64,000 bases of DNA from Carallia brachiata (taxonomy: Eukaryota; Streptophyta; Magnoliopsida; Malpighiales; Rhizophoraceae): the NCBI GenBank assembly GCA_021464245.1, contig JADCRB010000013.1, positions 7,422,945 to 7,486,944 on the forward strand. The letters are read 5' to 3'. Below the pieces are notes generated by a model. That model saw only the letters and a list, made by a program, of their open reading frames with translations, was not told where the DNA came from and did not search any database. The position numbers were made by a program, and so were the translations under genes. Positions 1 through 9,634 of this stretch are shown piece after piece (positions within the stretch are counted from its first letter, which is position 1; each line of letters starts with the position of its first letter).

Positions 1-1858
1 AGAAAGCTATATTATATGCTTAATTAGCTAGCACAATTACTCTTAATTTATATTTTTCGGGGTCACATTGTTGTTTGCTATGAAAACAACTGGCGTTGCA
101 AACGGTTATAAAAATATAGTCATACCACTTCTAAATAATCTGATGGGCGGGCATCCTCTCAAACAAATCAATTTATCTAGCATATATATGTCATCTGATT
201 CGATTTTTTTTTTTTTGTGGTGAAGATGATAGTCAATCATGAAGTGAAGATTGCCTTCAGTGAAAGATGCATATTTTTCACTATCCTAATTAAGTTGATC
301 TTTATATATTGTCTGATGTGAAGAGATCACATATTTGAGCTAAAAAAAAGGGCAAAGAGGAAAAAGAAAACAAAAACTGAGTTGAATAGAAAATGATAAT
401 TGATGAGCGACAGAGGACAATTGTATTGAATATTTGTTAGGGATTCTAGCAGTCACATATAGTCAATAAATCTCAGAACATGTGCCTCATTTGCGGCAAC
501 ATCTTTAACAACCAGCAAGAAGGGAAAGCTTTCATTTTCAACCTCATCATATAATGTCTTCTTCTCTCACGAGTTAATTAATATTCACTTGAAAACCTAA
601 CTTGTACCATTTCCCTTTGCAAAATTTATGACCATGTGACTTCTGCAACTACTTTAATGCGAGTGTAGTTAATGACCTTCTCCAACTACCTGTTCTTCTT
701 TTCTAAATCTTCGTTATTCCAATCACACCCAATTCATTTCTAAATCGATAGTTTTAATTTTTTGCAAGTTTGTTAAGGTTAATATATAGCCCTAAATTTT
801 AGATGTTCACTTATATTAGCAAATGCTAAGATACCACTTGCAAGCTAATTAATTTTCTGTGCTGCCGCCAGAGATTATCATTATGGGAATGTCAGCTTGT
901 TCAAATCCGTTAATAACATAATCAAATCTGAGTAATCTTAATTGACAATTGGCTTATGTGATATAAGATCACATAAAAAAAAAAAAGAAACACCCAAGTA
1001 AGATAGGCACGGGGAAGATTTTATAATGTCAATTGTGTCATGCATGCACGAGGAATGAGTATGATTGCAATTGCACTCACATTCCCCACATGCAGAGCCT
1101 TGTTACTGTGAGTTGTGGACACATGGTGCTAATCAAACGTTCATAACAATATTTTTATTTTGTTTATATCAAGACTTATAAGCCTTTTTTTTTTAAAAAA
1201 AAAAAAAAAAATTTGCAAGAAGCCTGTAATAAACGCACAATGCAAAGACAACTGAGAATGCCATTGTAAAAGAAGAGTGCAGTGCTGACTTTCATGACTC
1301 CGCATTTCCCTTGAAAGAAAAGCACAAAGCCAAAATCGTGTCAGGGCTTCTGGGAGGCGTTGGTGGGTCACTGGGTGCCCAATGGCCAACACCAAAATTA
1401 AAAGGTCAAACTAATGTAGTTATGTGACTTTCCTTTGCACTTCTTGATAGGTCAGACACTTAGACTGATGTTTAAGTAGTCAAATTGGCTCGTGGAACAG
1501 TCTCTTAACTTGGAGCCTGCAGACTTATAATTATGGGATCTCTTTCATATGGGGTGTTCAATTATGTCGTGTGACAAGTGGGCATCTCTTGATTTCTAAA
1601 TCAACTTCATAAATTGACTTAACCTGTCGAGTATTGATACATATGTATAAATTGCATTGCTTGATCAATACCAAAAATACATTGGCTTAAAATTGACCCA
1701 CCATCGCGTGCCTGCGAGTGGGTTCGAGGATATGTCTTCCCTTACAAGTGCTAAACTATAAGCAGATATGGTCCTATAATTTCACTAAACAAATGCAAAT
1801 AATACACTCAGAGTGATTAAATACGCAACCCCAAATTTTCTGTTGGTCTTAGTCAAAA
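1..1858. other. Intergenic spacer, AT-rich, no gene seen
   Basis: No conserved reading frame, tRNA or clear transposon end was recognised. The stretch holds only short A/T runs (for example an A/T homopolymer block near 1186-1212). The right end abuts the target-site duplication of the retrotransposon. Confidence 0.6.
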
Positions 1859-1863
1859 GGGTG
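1859..1863 (+). repeat. Left target-site duplication GGGTG
   Basis: Five bases immediately before the TG of the 5' LTR are identical to 11933-11937, directly after the CA of the 3' LTR. A 5-bp duplication is the normal size for LTR retrotransposon integrase. Confidence 0.93.
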
Positions 1864-1879
1864 TGTAAACTAATATAAT

Positions 1880-1931
<52 letters not shown>

Positions 1932-2553
1932 GGTGGCAGCCGCCAACCTTGAAGGTTGGCAGCTGCCAACCTAATTAATGCCACCAACCATTGGTTGGTG
2001 GCAGGCAGGCATGGGGGAGGCCTATAAATGGCCTCCCCCCAATTAAAAAAGAAGCAGAGAAGAAGAAAAAGAAGAAAAAAAGAAAAAGGGCAGCGAAGCG
2101 CAGGCAAAAAAAAAAAAAAAAGAAAAAAAGAAAAAAAAAAAAAAAAGAAGAGATAGTAAAAAAAAAAAAAATCGAAATATTACAAATCCGGCTGGGATTA
2201 AGTCCATACGGCCCTCAGCAAAATCCAGGCAACTCATCCGAGAACAAGTCCATTCGACCCTCGGTGAAATTAAGTCAGATCAGCTCAATCGAGTCTCTAC
2301 GGTTCCTAAACGTAGTCAAAACATCCAAATCAGACACAGTTTCAGTCTATCCAGTTCAAGAAAAAGCGGTGGAAATTATTTCTGTCCAGATCAAGCTCGT
2401 GCAGCCCTTGACGGAGTCAAAAAAGGAACACTAATCGGAGGATCTACGGAGATCGACCCCACGTAAATTTTCTTTTACTTTACAATTTTTATTTGTAATT
2501 TATTTTTGTATTTTCGAGTTTAATTGTTTTAGGCTCGAAATTTACGCTTTACA
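1864..2553 (+). repeat. 5' LTR (690 bp)
   Basis: Begins TGTAAAC and ends TTTACA, with the start and end sequences repeated in the 3' LTR. It contains an A-run plus (TA)n microsatellite, a cluster of short palindromes (1942-2001), a TATA-like TATAAAT at 2023-2029, long A/AG-rich runs (2046-2170) and a roughly 390-bp unique part (from about 2172) that matches the 3' copy with no base substitution I could find and two 1-bp indels. It is 52 bp longer than the 3' LTR because of microsatellite length and a 23-bp segment between two GCCAACCT copies that the 3' LTR lacks. Confidence 0.93.
2011..2040 (+). promoter_or_regulatory. Candidate LTR core promoter (TATAAAT inside a palindrome)
   Basis: TATAAAT (2023-2029) sits in the loop of an inverted repeat GGGGGAGGCC ... 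GGCCTCCCCC. The same arrangement occurs in the 3' LTR around 11405-11411. A TATA box in the U3 part is expected for a gypsy LTR; no transcript data are available to prove use. Confidence 0.5.
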
Positions 2554-2559
2554 AATTTT

Positions 2560-2577
2560 TGGCACGCTCGGTGGGAC
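2560..2577 (+). other. Putative primer-binding site
   Basis: TGGCACGCTCGGTGGGAC starts six bases after the end of the 5' LTR and begins with TGG, the complement of a tRNA CCA end, as expected for minus-strand priming. I could not assign the primer tRNA with confidence. Confidence 0.6.
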
Positions 2578-2640
2578 ATCTTCACCTCCCATCTCTTGTT
2601 CCTAAAAAAAAAAAAGAGGTAAAAGGGGAGCCGAGAGAAA

Positions 2641-2742
2641 AGTAAAAAAAAAAAAAGTAAAAAAAAAAAGTAAAAAAAGTAAAAGTAAAAGTAAAAAGTA
2701 AAAGTAAAAGTAAAAAAAAAAAAAGTAAAAAAAAAAAAAAAA
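2641..2742 (+). repeat. GTAAA-rich simple repeat in the retrotransposon leader
   Basis: Irregular tandem GTAAA(n) units fill the leader between the primer site and the gag start. They are low complexity and carry no conserved coding signal. Confidence 0.85.
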
Positions 2743-2763
2743 AATTTTACAGGTGTTCAACAA

Positions 2764-4559
2764 ATGGCACCGAAAAGGAGTACAACTGCTGCCACAAAAA
2801 AGAAGGCAACGGCTCCATTGCCTGCATCAACTACCCTACCTGGGTACGCAGGTCCAGAAACCCGGGGACGGACACAATTTCTTGCCGTCCAAACCCGACA
2901 AAATGTCGAAATGGAGAGTCCACAGCTTGCACAACAGGATCTCTCCCCTGACTCTCTTGCCGCATGGAGGAGTCGATCACCCACCCCGATCGAAATCGGG
3001 GGCAACACGACGAAACCTGCTCAACAAAATCCACCCACAGAAGAATCAGAAGAGTTTTCTCCCCCTCTTTCCCGGAGCCTCATCTGTTGCCGTCATGATG
3101 ACCAACACAACCAGCACAGAGGAAAGGATTTCAGAATTGGAGAACAAAATTTTGCAGCTGATCAGAGTCGTGGAGGAAAAAGATCAACAGATCGCAGCTC
3201 TCAAAGGAAAAGCCCCGATCCAAGTTGATCCCGAAATCCGCGAGGAGCAACCATATCCACCCGGTTTCACTCCAGAAGCCACACCGCGACGTCTTCCCTG
3301 CAGAAAAGCGACCAGGTAGTTCTACACAGCTGCCACCCTCAAATTCTGTAGCTTCGCTATCTGTTCAACAATTGCAGGAAATGATAGCCAATACGATCCG
3401 ACTGCAACAAGCTACATCCTTCCAAGGATCACAGATGTACGTCAAACCGTACACCAGACGGATCGAAAGTCTCAACATGCCCTTGGGCTACCAGCCGCCC
3501 AAATTTCAACAATTCGACGGACGAGGCGATCCCAAACAGCACATCGCCCACTTCGTTGAAACCTGCAACAACGCAGGGACTTACGGAGATCTCTTGGTGA
3601 AGCAGTTTGTTCGTTCACTCAGGGAGACCGCTTTCACCTGGTTCATAAATCTTGAACCAGAATCGATCGACAGTTGGGAACAGCTACAACGAGAGTTCCT
3701 CAACAGATTTTTCAGCACTCGAAGGACGGTAAGTATGATGGAGCTTACCAGCACCAAACAAAGGAAAGGAGAGCCCGTTGTCGAATACATCAACAGATGG
3801 CGTGCCCTCAGCTTGGACTGCAAAGATCGCCTGACGGAGACTTCTGCCGTAGAGATGTGCATCCAGGGAATGCATTGGGAGCTGTTATACATCCTGCAGG
3901 GTGTCAAACCCCGAACTTTCGAAGAACTGGCGACCCGCGCACATGATATGGAGATAAGCATCCAACTTCCGGAGGCACGGTTCCCATCCAGTTGGACCAG
4001 CAAGGGGGCAGAAGGGAGATTAAGAAACCCAACAGCTCCGGAAAAGGAAAGAAGTGATGACTGTTGAAGCCGCACCAGTAAAAGTGGGCGCCAAAGCTAA
4101 GGTAAATCCTCCGACCCAAATAACTCAGCCAAAACAACAGGAAAGGCGGAAGGTGACATTGCGAGAGCTGGAGCAGAAGCAGTATCCATTCCCCGACTCA
4201 GACGTCCCCGACATTCTTGAACAACTCTTGGAGGCGAAGCTGATCGAACTCCCAGAGTGCAAGCGGCCGAATGAAAAGGATCGAGTCAGCGATCCGAGAT
4301 TCTGCAAATATCACCGGATAGTAAGTCATCCAACCGAGAAGTGTTTCGTCCTGAAGGAGCTAATCATGAAGCTCAAAAGCCAGAATAAAATCATTCTGGA
4401 CCAGGAAGGCGTAACCTCAGCAAACCAAACCACCATCACTTCAAAACCATCAGAAGAAGTGACACACCGTAAGGAGGAGCCGCTCGACAACAAAAGTCGA
4501 CAACGGAGAAGGTATATGAAGCTCTCCAAACCCTTCTCGCTAACCCTCAGCTGTTTATA
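2764..4559 (+). CDS. gag: gag of the Tat-type retrotransposon (frameshifted)
   Basis: Nucleocapsid/capsid precursor that would package element RNA into cytoplasmic particles. The frame opens at the ATG at 2764 (MAPKRSTTA), just after the leader. Readable protein passes through successive frames: 2764 to about 3070, then about 3070-3290, then about 3290-4060, then 4054-4560. The third segment holds the Retrotrans_gag core, with the pattern LRETAFTWFINL, QREFLNRFF and EYINRWRAL that is typical of plant gypsy gag. The last segment has a zinc-knuckle-like CKYHRIVSHPTEKC (from about 4302), the form usual in Tat gag proteins. A coiled-coil-like stretch near 3120-3200 has the heptad-like ISELENKILQLI. 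Single-base shifts separate the segments, so no full-length product can be made from this copy as sequenced. Confidence 0.85.
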
Positions 4560-4562
4560 GCT

Positions 4563-5720
4563 TTGCAATCAACAGAAGTGTGGCAAAATCAAGTCAGCAA
4601 TACTCTCCAGACCTCAGCTGAATCACAGCCATCAAATGAGTCTAACTCAGCGGAGCAACAGGCGGACCAAAATCACGTCGGATGTTACTCTGCTATCTCA
4701 TTTTCAGATGAGGATCTCCTGCTGGGGTCCAAACCCCACAATCGGCCGCTGTATGTATCAGGCTATGTGAGAGAACAGAAGGTCCGACGTATTCTGATCG
4801 ACGATGGTTCAGCAGTCAATATTATCCCAAAATCCACCATAAAGGAGCTCGGCATCGGTGTTGATGAGTTATCAGACAGCCGTCTGATGATTCATGGCTT
4901 TAATCAAGGAGGACAGAAAGCAATTGGGATGATTCGCTTGGAGCTAACTATCGGTAATCTCACTTCTAGCACTCTATTTCACGTGATTGATGCACGTACC
5001 ACATATAAGATGTTGCTAGGACGACCGTGGATTCATGGAAATGGAGTTGTGCTCTCAAGCCTGCATCAGTGTTTCAAGTACTACAATGGTGGCGTTCAAA
5101 AGGTCAATGCTGACTTAAAGCCGTTCGATGATGCTGAATCACATTTGGCGGATGCAGTCTTCTACACTGACACAGACAATCCGGAGATCATTCCGTCAAA
5201 AGCTACTTGGACTGGGGGCATCCACAAAAAGGGAAAAGCTGTCGAAGAACCTGCCAATGCCCAACCCCAGGCTCCAACAAATGAAAAGCTGCCACAGCCT
5301 GCTGAACTTCGTCCGAAGGATGTTGCATCTTCAAGCTCCACTCCAGTCCTACGCTATGTGCCGAAGTCACGACGCTCAGAAGGTCAACCCCCTTTCTCTT
5401 ATTGTATTGATCTTAAACAGGAGCAAGGACATAGCCAACCCAAAACAAAGGAGCTGCACAACCTGAAGGAGACTTACACTCTGCCGATACCAAAGATTGA
5501 GCCGGTTTTGTCTTCAAAACCATTAAAAGGCTTCGTCAAACCACACACGGGGGCAGTCGAAGGCGGCTCACTTCCAGAAAGAAGAACACATGAAGGATTT
5601 GATCCTAATGCATACAAGCTTTTGGCAAAGGCGGCTATGACTTCTCAAACCCGAGCACAATGGGTACGCTGCCGTCCACACATGGCGCCGCTTCTCAATC
5701 ACAGTCCCGACCTGGCTTAG
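4563..5720 (+). CDS. pro: Aspartic protease region of the retrotransposon
   Basis: Continuous frame of about 385 codons that continues the gag-pol polyprotein. The catalytic motif ILIDDGSAVNI (about 4794-4826) is the retropepsin active site in its plant gypsy form (D[DS]G[SA]), followed downstream by the conserved hydrophobic MLLGRPWIH. The protease would cleave the polyprotein inside the particle. The first codon shown is not a real start: the sequence joins gag by a 1-bp shift near 4545-4560. The C-terminal third is a low-conservation linker towards RT, with further shifts near 5660 and about 5860. Confidence 0.85.
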   Translation: MQSTEVWQNQVSNTLQTSAESQPSNESNSAEQQADQNHVGCYSAISFSDEDLLLGSKPHNRPLYVSGYVREQKVRRILIDDGSAVNIIPKSTIKELGIGVDELSDSRLMIHGFNQGGQKAIGMIRLELTIGNLTSSTLFHVIDARTTYKMLLGRPWIHGNGVVLSSLHQCFKYYNGGVQKVNADLKPFDDAESHLADAVFYTDTDNPEIIPSKATWTGGIHKKGKAVEEPANAQPQAPTNEKLPQPAELRPKDVASSSSTPVLRYVPKSRRSEGQPPFSYCIDLKQEQGHSQPKTKELHNLKETYTLPIPKIEPVLSSKPLKGFVKPHTGAVEGGSLPERRTHEGFDPNAYKLLAKAAMTSQTRAQWVRCRPHMAPLLNHSPDLA

Positions 5721-5907
5721 GCTATCAGGAGAAGTCACCTGTGCGGATCACGCTAAAGAGCCGAAGCCGAGCAGCTGATGCACGTGCCATCACACCACCA
5801 CCAAACAAGACAGGCTTATCCAGTCAAACAAAGAAGGTGAAGTCAGAGGTTCTGCATTTCATGTCACAATTAGCGAGGAGGCTGATTCCGACTCATCAGA
5901 TGGTGAA

Positions 5908-6906
5908 GTGAAGGAGGCTCCCCCGGAACTTGAAGATGGTGGCCAAGCAACTGTTGATGAACTCAAGGAGGTCAATCTTGGCTCTCCGGAAGATCCTCGA
6001 CCTACATTTGTAAGTGCTTTACTTACTGCAGAAGAAGAGCAAGAATATGTTCAGGTATTAAGTCAATACAGGGACGTGTTCGCATGGAGTTACAAAGAAA
6101 TGCCTGGACTTGACCCAAAAATTGCGGTGCATCGTCTAGCAGTAAAGAAGGGTGTCCGTTCTGTCAAGCAGCCACAACGACGGTTCCGCCCGGAACTCAT
6201 TCCACAAATCGAGGAGGAGGTGAACAAGCTGATCAATGCCGGCTTCATCCGAGAGGTCACCTACCCAACGTGGATTGCCAACATTGTCCCAGTAAGAAAG
6301 AAGAATGGACAGTTGAGGGTATGTGTTGATTTTCGAGATCTTAACAAGGCCTGCCCGAAAGATGACTTTCCGTTGCCCATAACGGAGATCACAGTCGATG
6401 CAACAACGGGTCACGAAGCATTGTCTTTCATGGATGGTTCTTCAGGCTATAACCAAATCAGAATGGCACCAGAAGACGAGGAGTTGACAGCATTCCGCAC
6501 CCCAAAAGGTATATACTGCTACAAAGTTATGCCGTTTGGATTGAAAAATGCTGGCGCCACTTATCAACGTGCTATGCAAAAAATTTTTGATGACATGCTG
6601 CACAAGATTGTAGAATGTTATGTTGATGACTTAGTTGTAAAGACTAAGAAGCGCAAAGACCACCTCGAGGATCTCAAGACAGTGTTCGAAAGACTTCGGA
6701 GGCATCAGCTCAAAATGAACCCTCTCAAGTGCGCATTCGGTGTCACATCAGGAAAGTTTCTTGGGTTCGTGGTGCGCCATCGTGGAATCGAAGTTGATCA
6801 GTCAAAGGTTGAGGCAATTCAAAAGATGCCTGAACCTAAAAACCTGCACGAGCTGCGAAGTCTACAAGGAAAGCTGCCTACATTCGCCGTTTCATCTCCA
6901 ATTTAG
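5908..6906 (+). CDS. pol (RT): Reverse transcriptase domain of the retrotransposon
   Basis: RNA-dependent DNA polymerase that copies element RNA into cDNA. All landmark motifs are in one frame: a VNKLINAGFIREV entry helix, CVDFRDLNKACPKDDFPLP, FMDGSSGYNQI, the VMPFGLKNAGATYQ block and the catalytic YVDD (about 6619-6630), then FLGFVV. The YVDD aspartates are intact. The frame then breaks near 6885 through a small indel. The start at 5908 is only the first ATG in frame; the protein really continues from the protease part. The family is Ty3/gypsy beyond doubt, and the order with integrase downstream agrees. Confidence 0.93.
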   Translation: MKEAPPELEDGGQATVDELKEVNLGSPEDPRPTFVSALLTAEEEQEYVQVLSQYRDVFAWSYKEMPGLDPKIAVHRLAVKKGVRSVKQPQRRFRPELIPQIEEEVNKLINAGFIREVTYPTWIANIVPVRKKNGQLRVCVDFRDLNKACPKDDFPLPITEITVDATTGHEALSFMDGSSGYNQIRMAPEDEELTAFRTPKGIYCYKVMPFGLKNAGATYQRAMQKIFDDMLHKIVECYVDDLVVKTKKRKDHLEDLKTVFERLRRHQLKMNPLKCAFGVTSGKFLGFVVRHRGIEVDQSKVEAIQKMPEPKNLHELRSLQGKLPTFAVSSPI

Positions 6907-7890
6907 CTGGGAGATGTCAACCTTTCCATCGGTTGATGAAGAAGGATGTCAACTTCGAGTGGGACGAAGCTTGCAGCAAAGCCTTTGAAGCATAAAGAAG
7001 TACTTTCCAATCCACCGGTCCTAGGGCTCCAATTCAAGGAAAGTCGTTGATTCTCTACATTGCAGCAGGAAAGATCTTTGGGAGCCTTGCTTGCACAGGA
7101 AAATGAGCAGGGAAAGGAAGTTGCCTGTACTACTTGAGCAGAACACTAAATGGTCCGGAGCTGAGTTATTCGCCCATTGAAAAGACATGTCTAGCACTGT
7201 TCTTTGCCATTGACAAGCTGAGGCACTACATGCAAGCTCACACGGTACGTCTCATTGCCAGAGCTGATCCTGTCAAATATATCTTATCCAGACCAATCTT
7301 GTCAGGACGACTTGCCAAGTGGGCAGTAATCCTACAAAGCTACGACATTGTCTACGTGCCTCAAAAAGCAGTCAAAGGACAAGCTCTAGCAGACTTCCTT
7401 GCAGATCACCCTGTTCCGTCAGATTGGGAGTTCACAGATGATCTTCCAGATGAAGAGGTCTTTTACATTGAGACACTACCACCATGGACGATGTTCTTTG
7501 ATGGTGCAGCAAGGCGTGATGGTGCTGGTGCCGGCATAGTGTTTGTCACTCCTCAACGACAAATACTACCATATGCTATCATTCTCGGTGAGTTATGTTC
7601 AAATAATGTTGCTGAATACCAGGCTTTGATCATTGGTCTTCAAATGGCTGTCGATATGAAGATTCCAACTATAGAAGTCCATGGAATTCCCAGCTCGTCA
7701 TCAACCAACTTACAGGATTGTATGACGTGAAGAAAGAGGACCTTGCGCCTTACCATCAACGTGCTCGACAGCTAATGGATGAATTTGAAAGCATCACCTT
7801 GGAGCATGTGCCTCGACGAGAAAACACTCAGGCAGACGCGTTGGCTAACCTGGCCACTTCTCTTGCAAAGTCAGAAATCCAGGCTACAGT
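6907..7890 (+). CDS. pol (RNase H): RT-associated RNase H plus second (aRNH-type) RNase H, frameshifted
   Basis: Removes the RNA strand of the RNA/DNA hybrid. The first domain is recognisable from its connection part through SYSPIEKTCLALFFAI (7160s) to the QALADFLADHP segment (about 7380-7410). It is followed by a second RNase H beginning FFDGAARRDGAGAGI (about 7495), with NNVAEYQALI (about 7605) and a terminal TQADALANLA (about 7830). Two tandem RNase H domains are known from Tat-lineage gypsy elements. The segment 6907-7130 is scrambled by several 1-bp shifts, and another shift near 7685 removes the third catalytic aspartate from the main frame. The remaining catalytic positions can be read across the frames. 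Confidence 0.82.
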
Positions 7891-7939
7891 TGTTGCCGTA
7901 TGTCAGAAATGGATAGTGCCACAAAGGATGATGAAGAAA

Positions 7940-9225
7940 CTACAGCAGCCAACGCTGTATCTGTACGTCTCGCGGAGGACGAGGATTGGCGCCAACCAAT
8001 CATTGACTACTACAGCACGGGAAGCTGCCCGAAGATCGTCGTCATAAGACAGAAATTCAACGACGAGCTCCCCGCTTCATATATCTCAAGGATGCTCTGT
8101 ATCGAAGGTCTTTTGATGGAGTTTCTTCGCTGCCTAGCAATGAAGAGGCAAAACAGGCTCTCACTGAAGCACATTCTGGTGTTTGTGGCGGACATCAATC
8201 GGGCCTAAGTTGCACTTCCAACTCAGAAGGATGGGATACTACTGGCCAACCATGGTACGTGATTCAATTGAGTTTGCTAAAACTTGTCAAGCTTGTCAAT
8301 TTCATGCGAATTACATACATCAACCACCGGAGCCACTGCATCCAACTGTCTCATCCTGGCCCTTTGAAGCTTGGGGTCTCGACTTAGTGGGGCCCTTGCC
8401 AAAGTCATCCCTGGGTCACCTGTACATCCTCGCAGCAACCGACTACTTCTCAAAATGGGCTGAAGCCATTCCACTTAGAGAGGTAAAGAAGGAGCATGTT
8501 GCCAATTTCATCCGGACTCAGCTGATCTATCGCTATGGAGTCCCTCGATTCATCATCACTGATAATGGTAAGCAGTTCTACAACAGCTTAATCGACAAGC
8601 TCTGCGAGAAGTTCAAGTTCAAGCAGTACAAGTCATCCATGTACAATGCCCCAGCAAATGGCTTGGCCGAAGCATTCAACAAGACCTTATGCAACCTGTT
8701 GCGGAAGGTAGTCTCTAAATCCAAAAGAGATTGGCATGACAGAATTCCGGAGGCATTATGGGCGTATCGTACAACTTACCGGACTCCAACACAGGCGACG
8801 CCATACTCACTTGTCTACGGTGTCGAAGCAATACTGCCGTTGGAAACACAGATTCCATCCCTGCGCATGGCTGTTCTGGAAGGACTCACACAGGAGGAGA
8901 ATGCTCGCCTACGTCTGGATGAGTTAGAAGCTCTCGATGAAAGGAGGCTCGAAGCACAACAGCAACTTGAGTGCTACCAAGCCCGGCTCACCAACACGTT
9001 CAACCGCAGGGTCCGCCCTCGATCTTTTCAAGTTGGAGACCTTGTTCTTGCAGTGCGACGGCCCATCAACATGAAGCATCGGCCTGGTGACAAGCTTACT
9101 TCCAAATGGGACGGGCCATACTTAGTGCAGGAGGCCTACACTCACAACGCTTACATGCTGTCAGACCAAGAAGGCGTCCGAATCGGCCCAATCATGGTAA
9201 ATTTCTGAAACAGTATTATGTGTAA
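7940..9225 (+). CDS. pol (INT): Integrase of the retrotransposon
   Basis: Inserts cDNA into the host genome. The N-terminal zinc-binding region (about 8170-8310, with the pattern H..CGGH and CQACQ) lies across two frames. The catalytic core is intact from 8183, with WGLDLVGPLP (first Asp), FIITDNGKQF (second Asp) and NGLAEAFNKTL (Glu), the DDE triad. The C-terminal part has the GPY-like WDGPYLV motif (about 9109-9130), so no chromodomain is present, in agreement with the Tat/Athila side of gypsy. Near the end a 1-bp shift moves the last residues to another frame. That other frame closes at 9223-9225. Confidence 0.88.
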
Positions 9226-9236
9226 ATATGTTTAAA

Positions 9237-9560
9237 AAAAAAAAAAAAAAAATCAAAAAAAAAAAAAAAAAAAAAAAAAATCAAAAAAAAAAAAAAAAAA
9301 AAAAAAAAATCAAAAAAAAAAAAAAAAATGCGAAGTCCCGATCTGAAAGACCAAGCGAAAGTCCAAACCCAAACACTTGAGCCCAATTCAGAGTCAAAAC
9401 CCAAACACTCAACCCAAATCCAAAAAATTCAAATCCAAAACCCAAACACTCGACCCAAGTCCAAAAATCCAAGTCTAGAAGCCCAAACACTCGACCCAAA
9501 TCCAATCCAAAGCCCAAAACCCAAAAATTCCAAGTTCCAAACATAGTCCAGAACCCAAGT
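9237..9560 (+). repeat. A-run blocks and CCCAAACACTCGACCC-type degenerate tandem repeats
   Basis: Directly after the integrase stop come four A-runs separated by TC (9237-9328), then irregular repeats built from CCCAAACACTC(A/G)ACCCAAATCCAAAA up to about 9560. Frames through it are low complexity and I do not call a protein here. The repeats separate pol from the extra ORF. Confidence 0.75.
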
Positions 9561-9634
9561 TCAAAATCCAATCCAACTCCTGGCCCGCATGAGTATAAAC
9601 TGTGAACGGCCCAAAAATATAAAAGACGGAGGGT

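Noticed and set aside
1853..2434. Open frames on both strands across the 5' LTR (Lys-rich and Phe-rich)
   Set aside because: They are translations of A-runs, TA repeats and the LTR itself; they recur in the 3' LTR and have no protein character.
9216..9571. Phe-rich minus-strand frames behind integrase
   Set aside because: Products of the A-run blocks and CCCAAA repeats read on the opposite strand.
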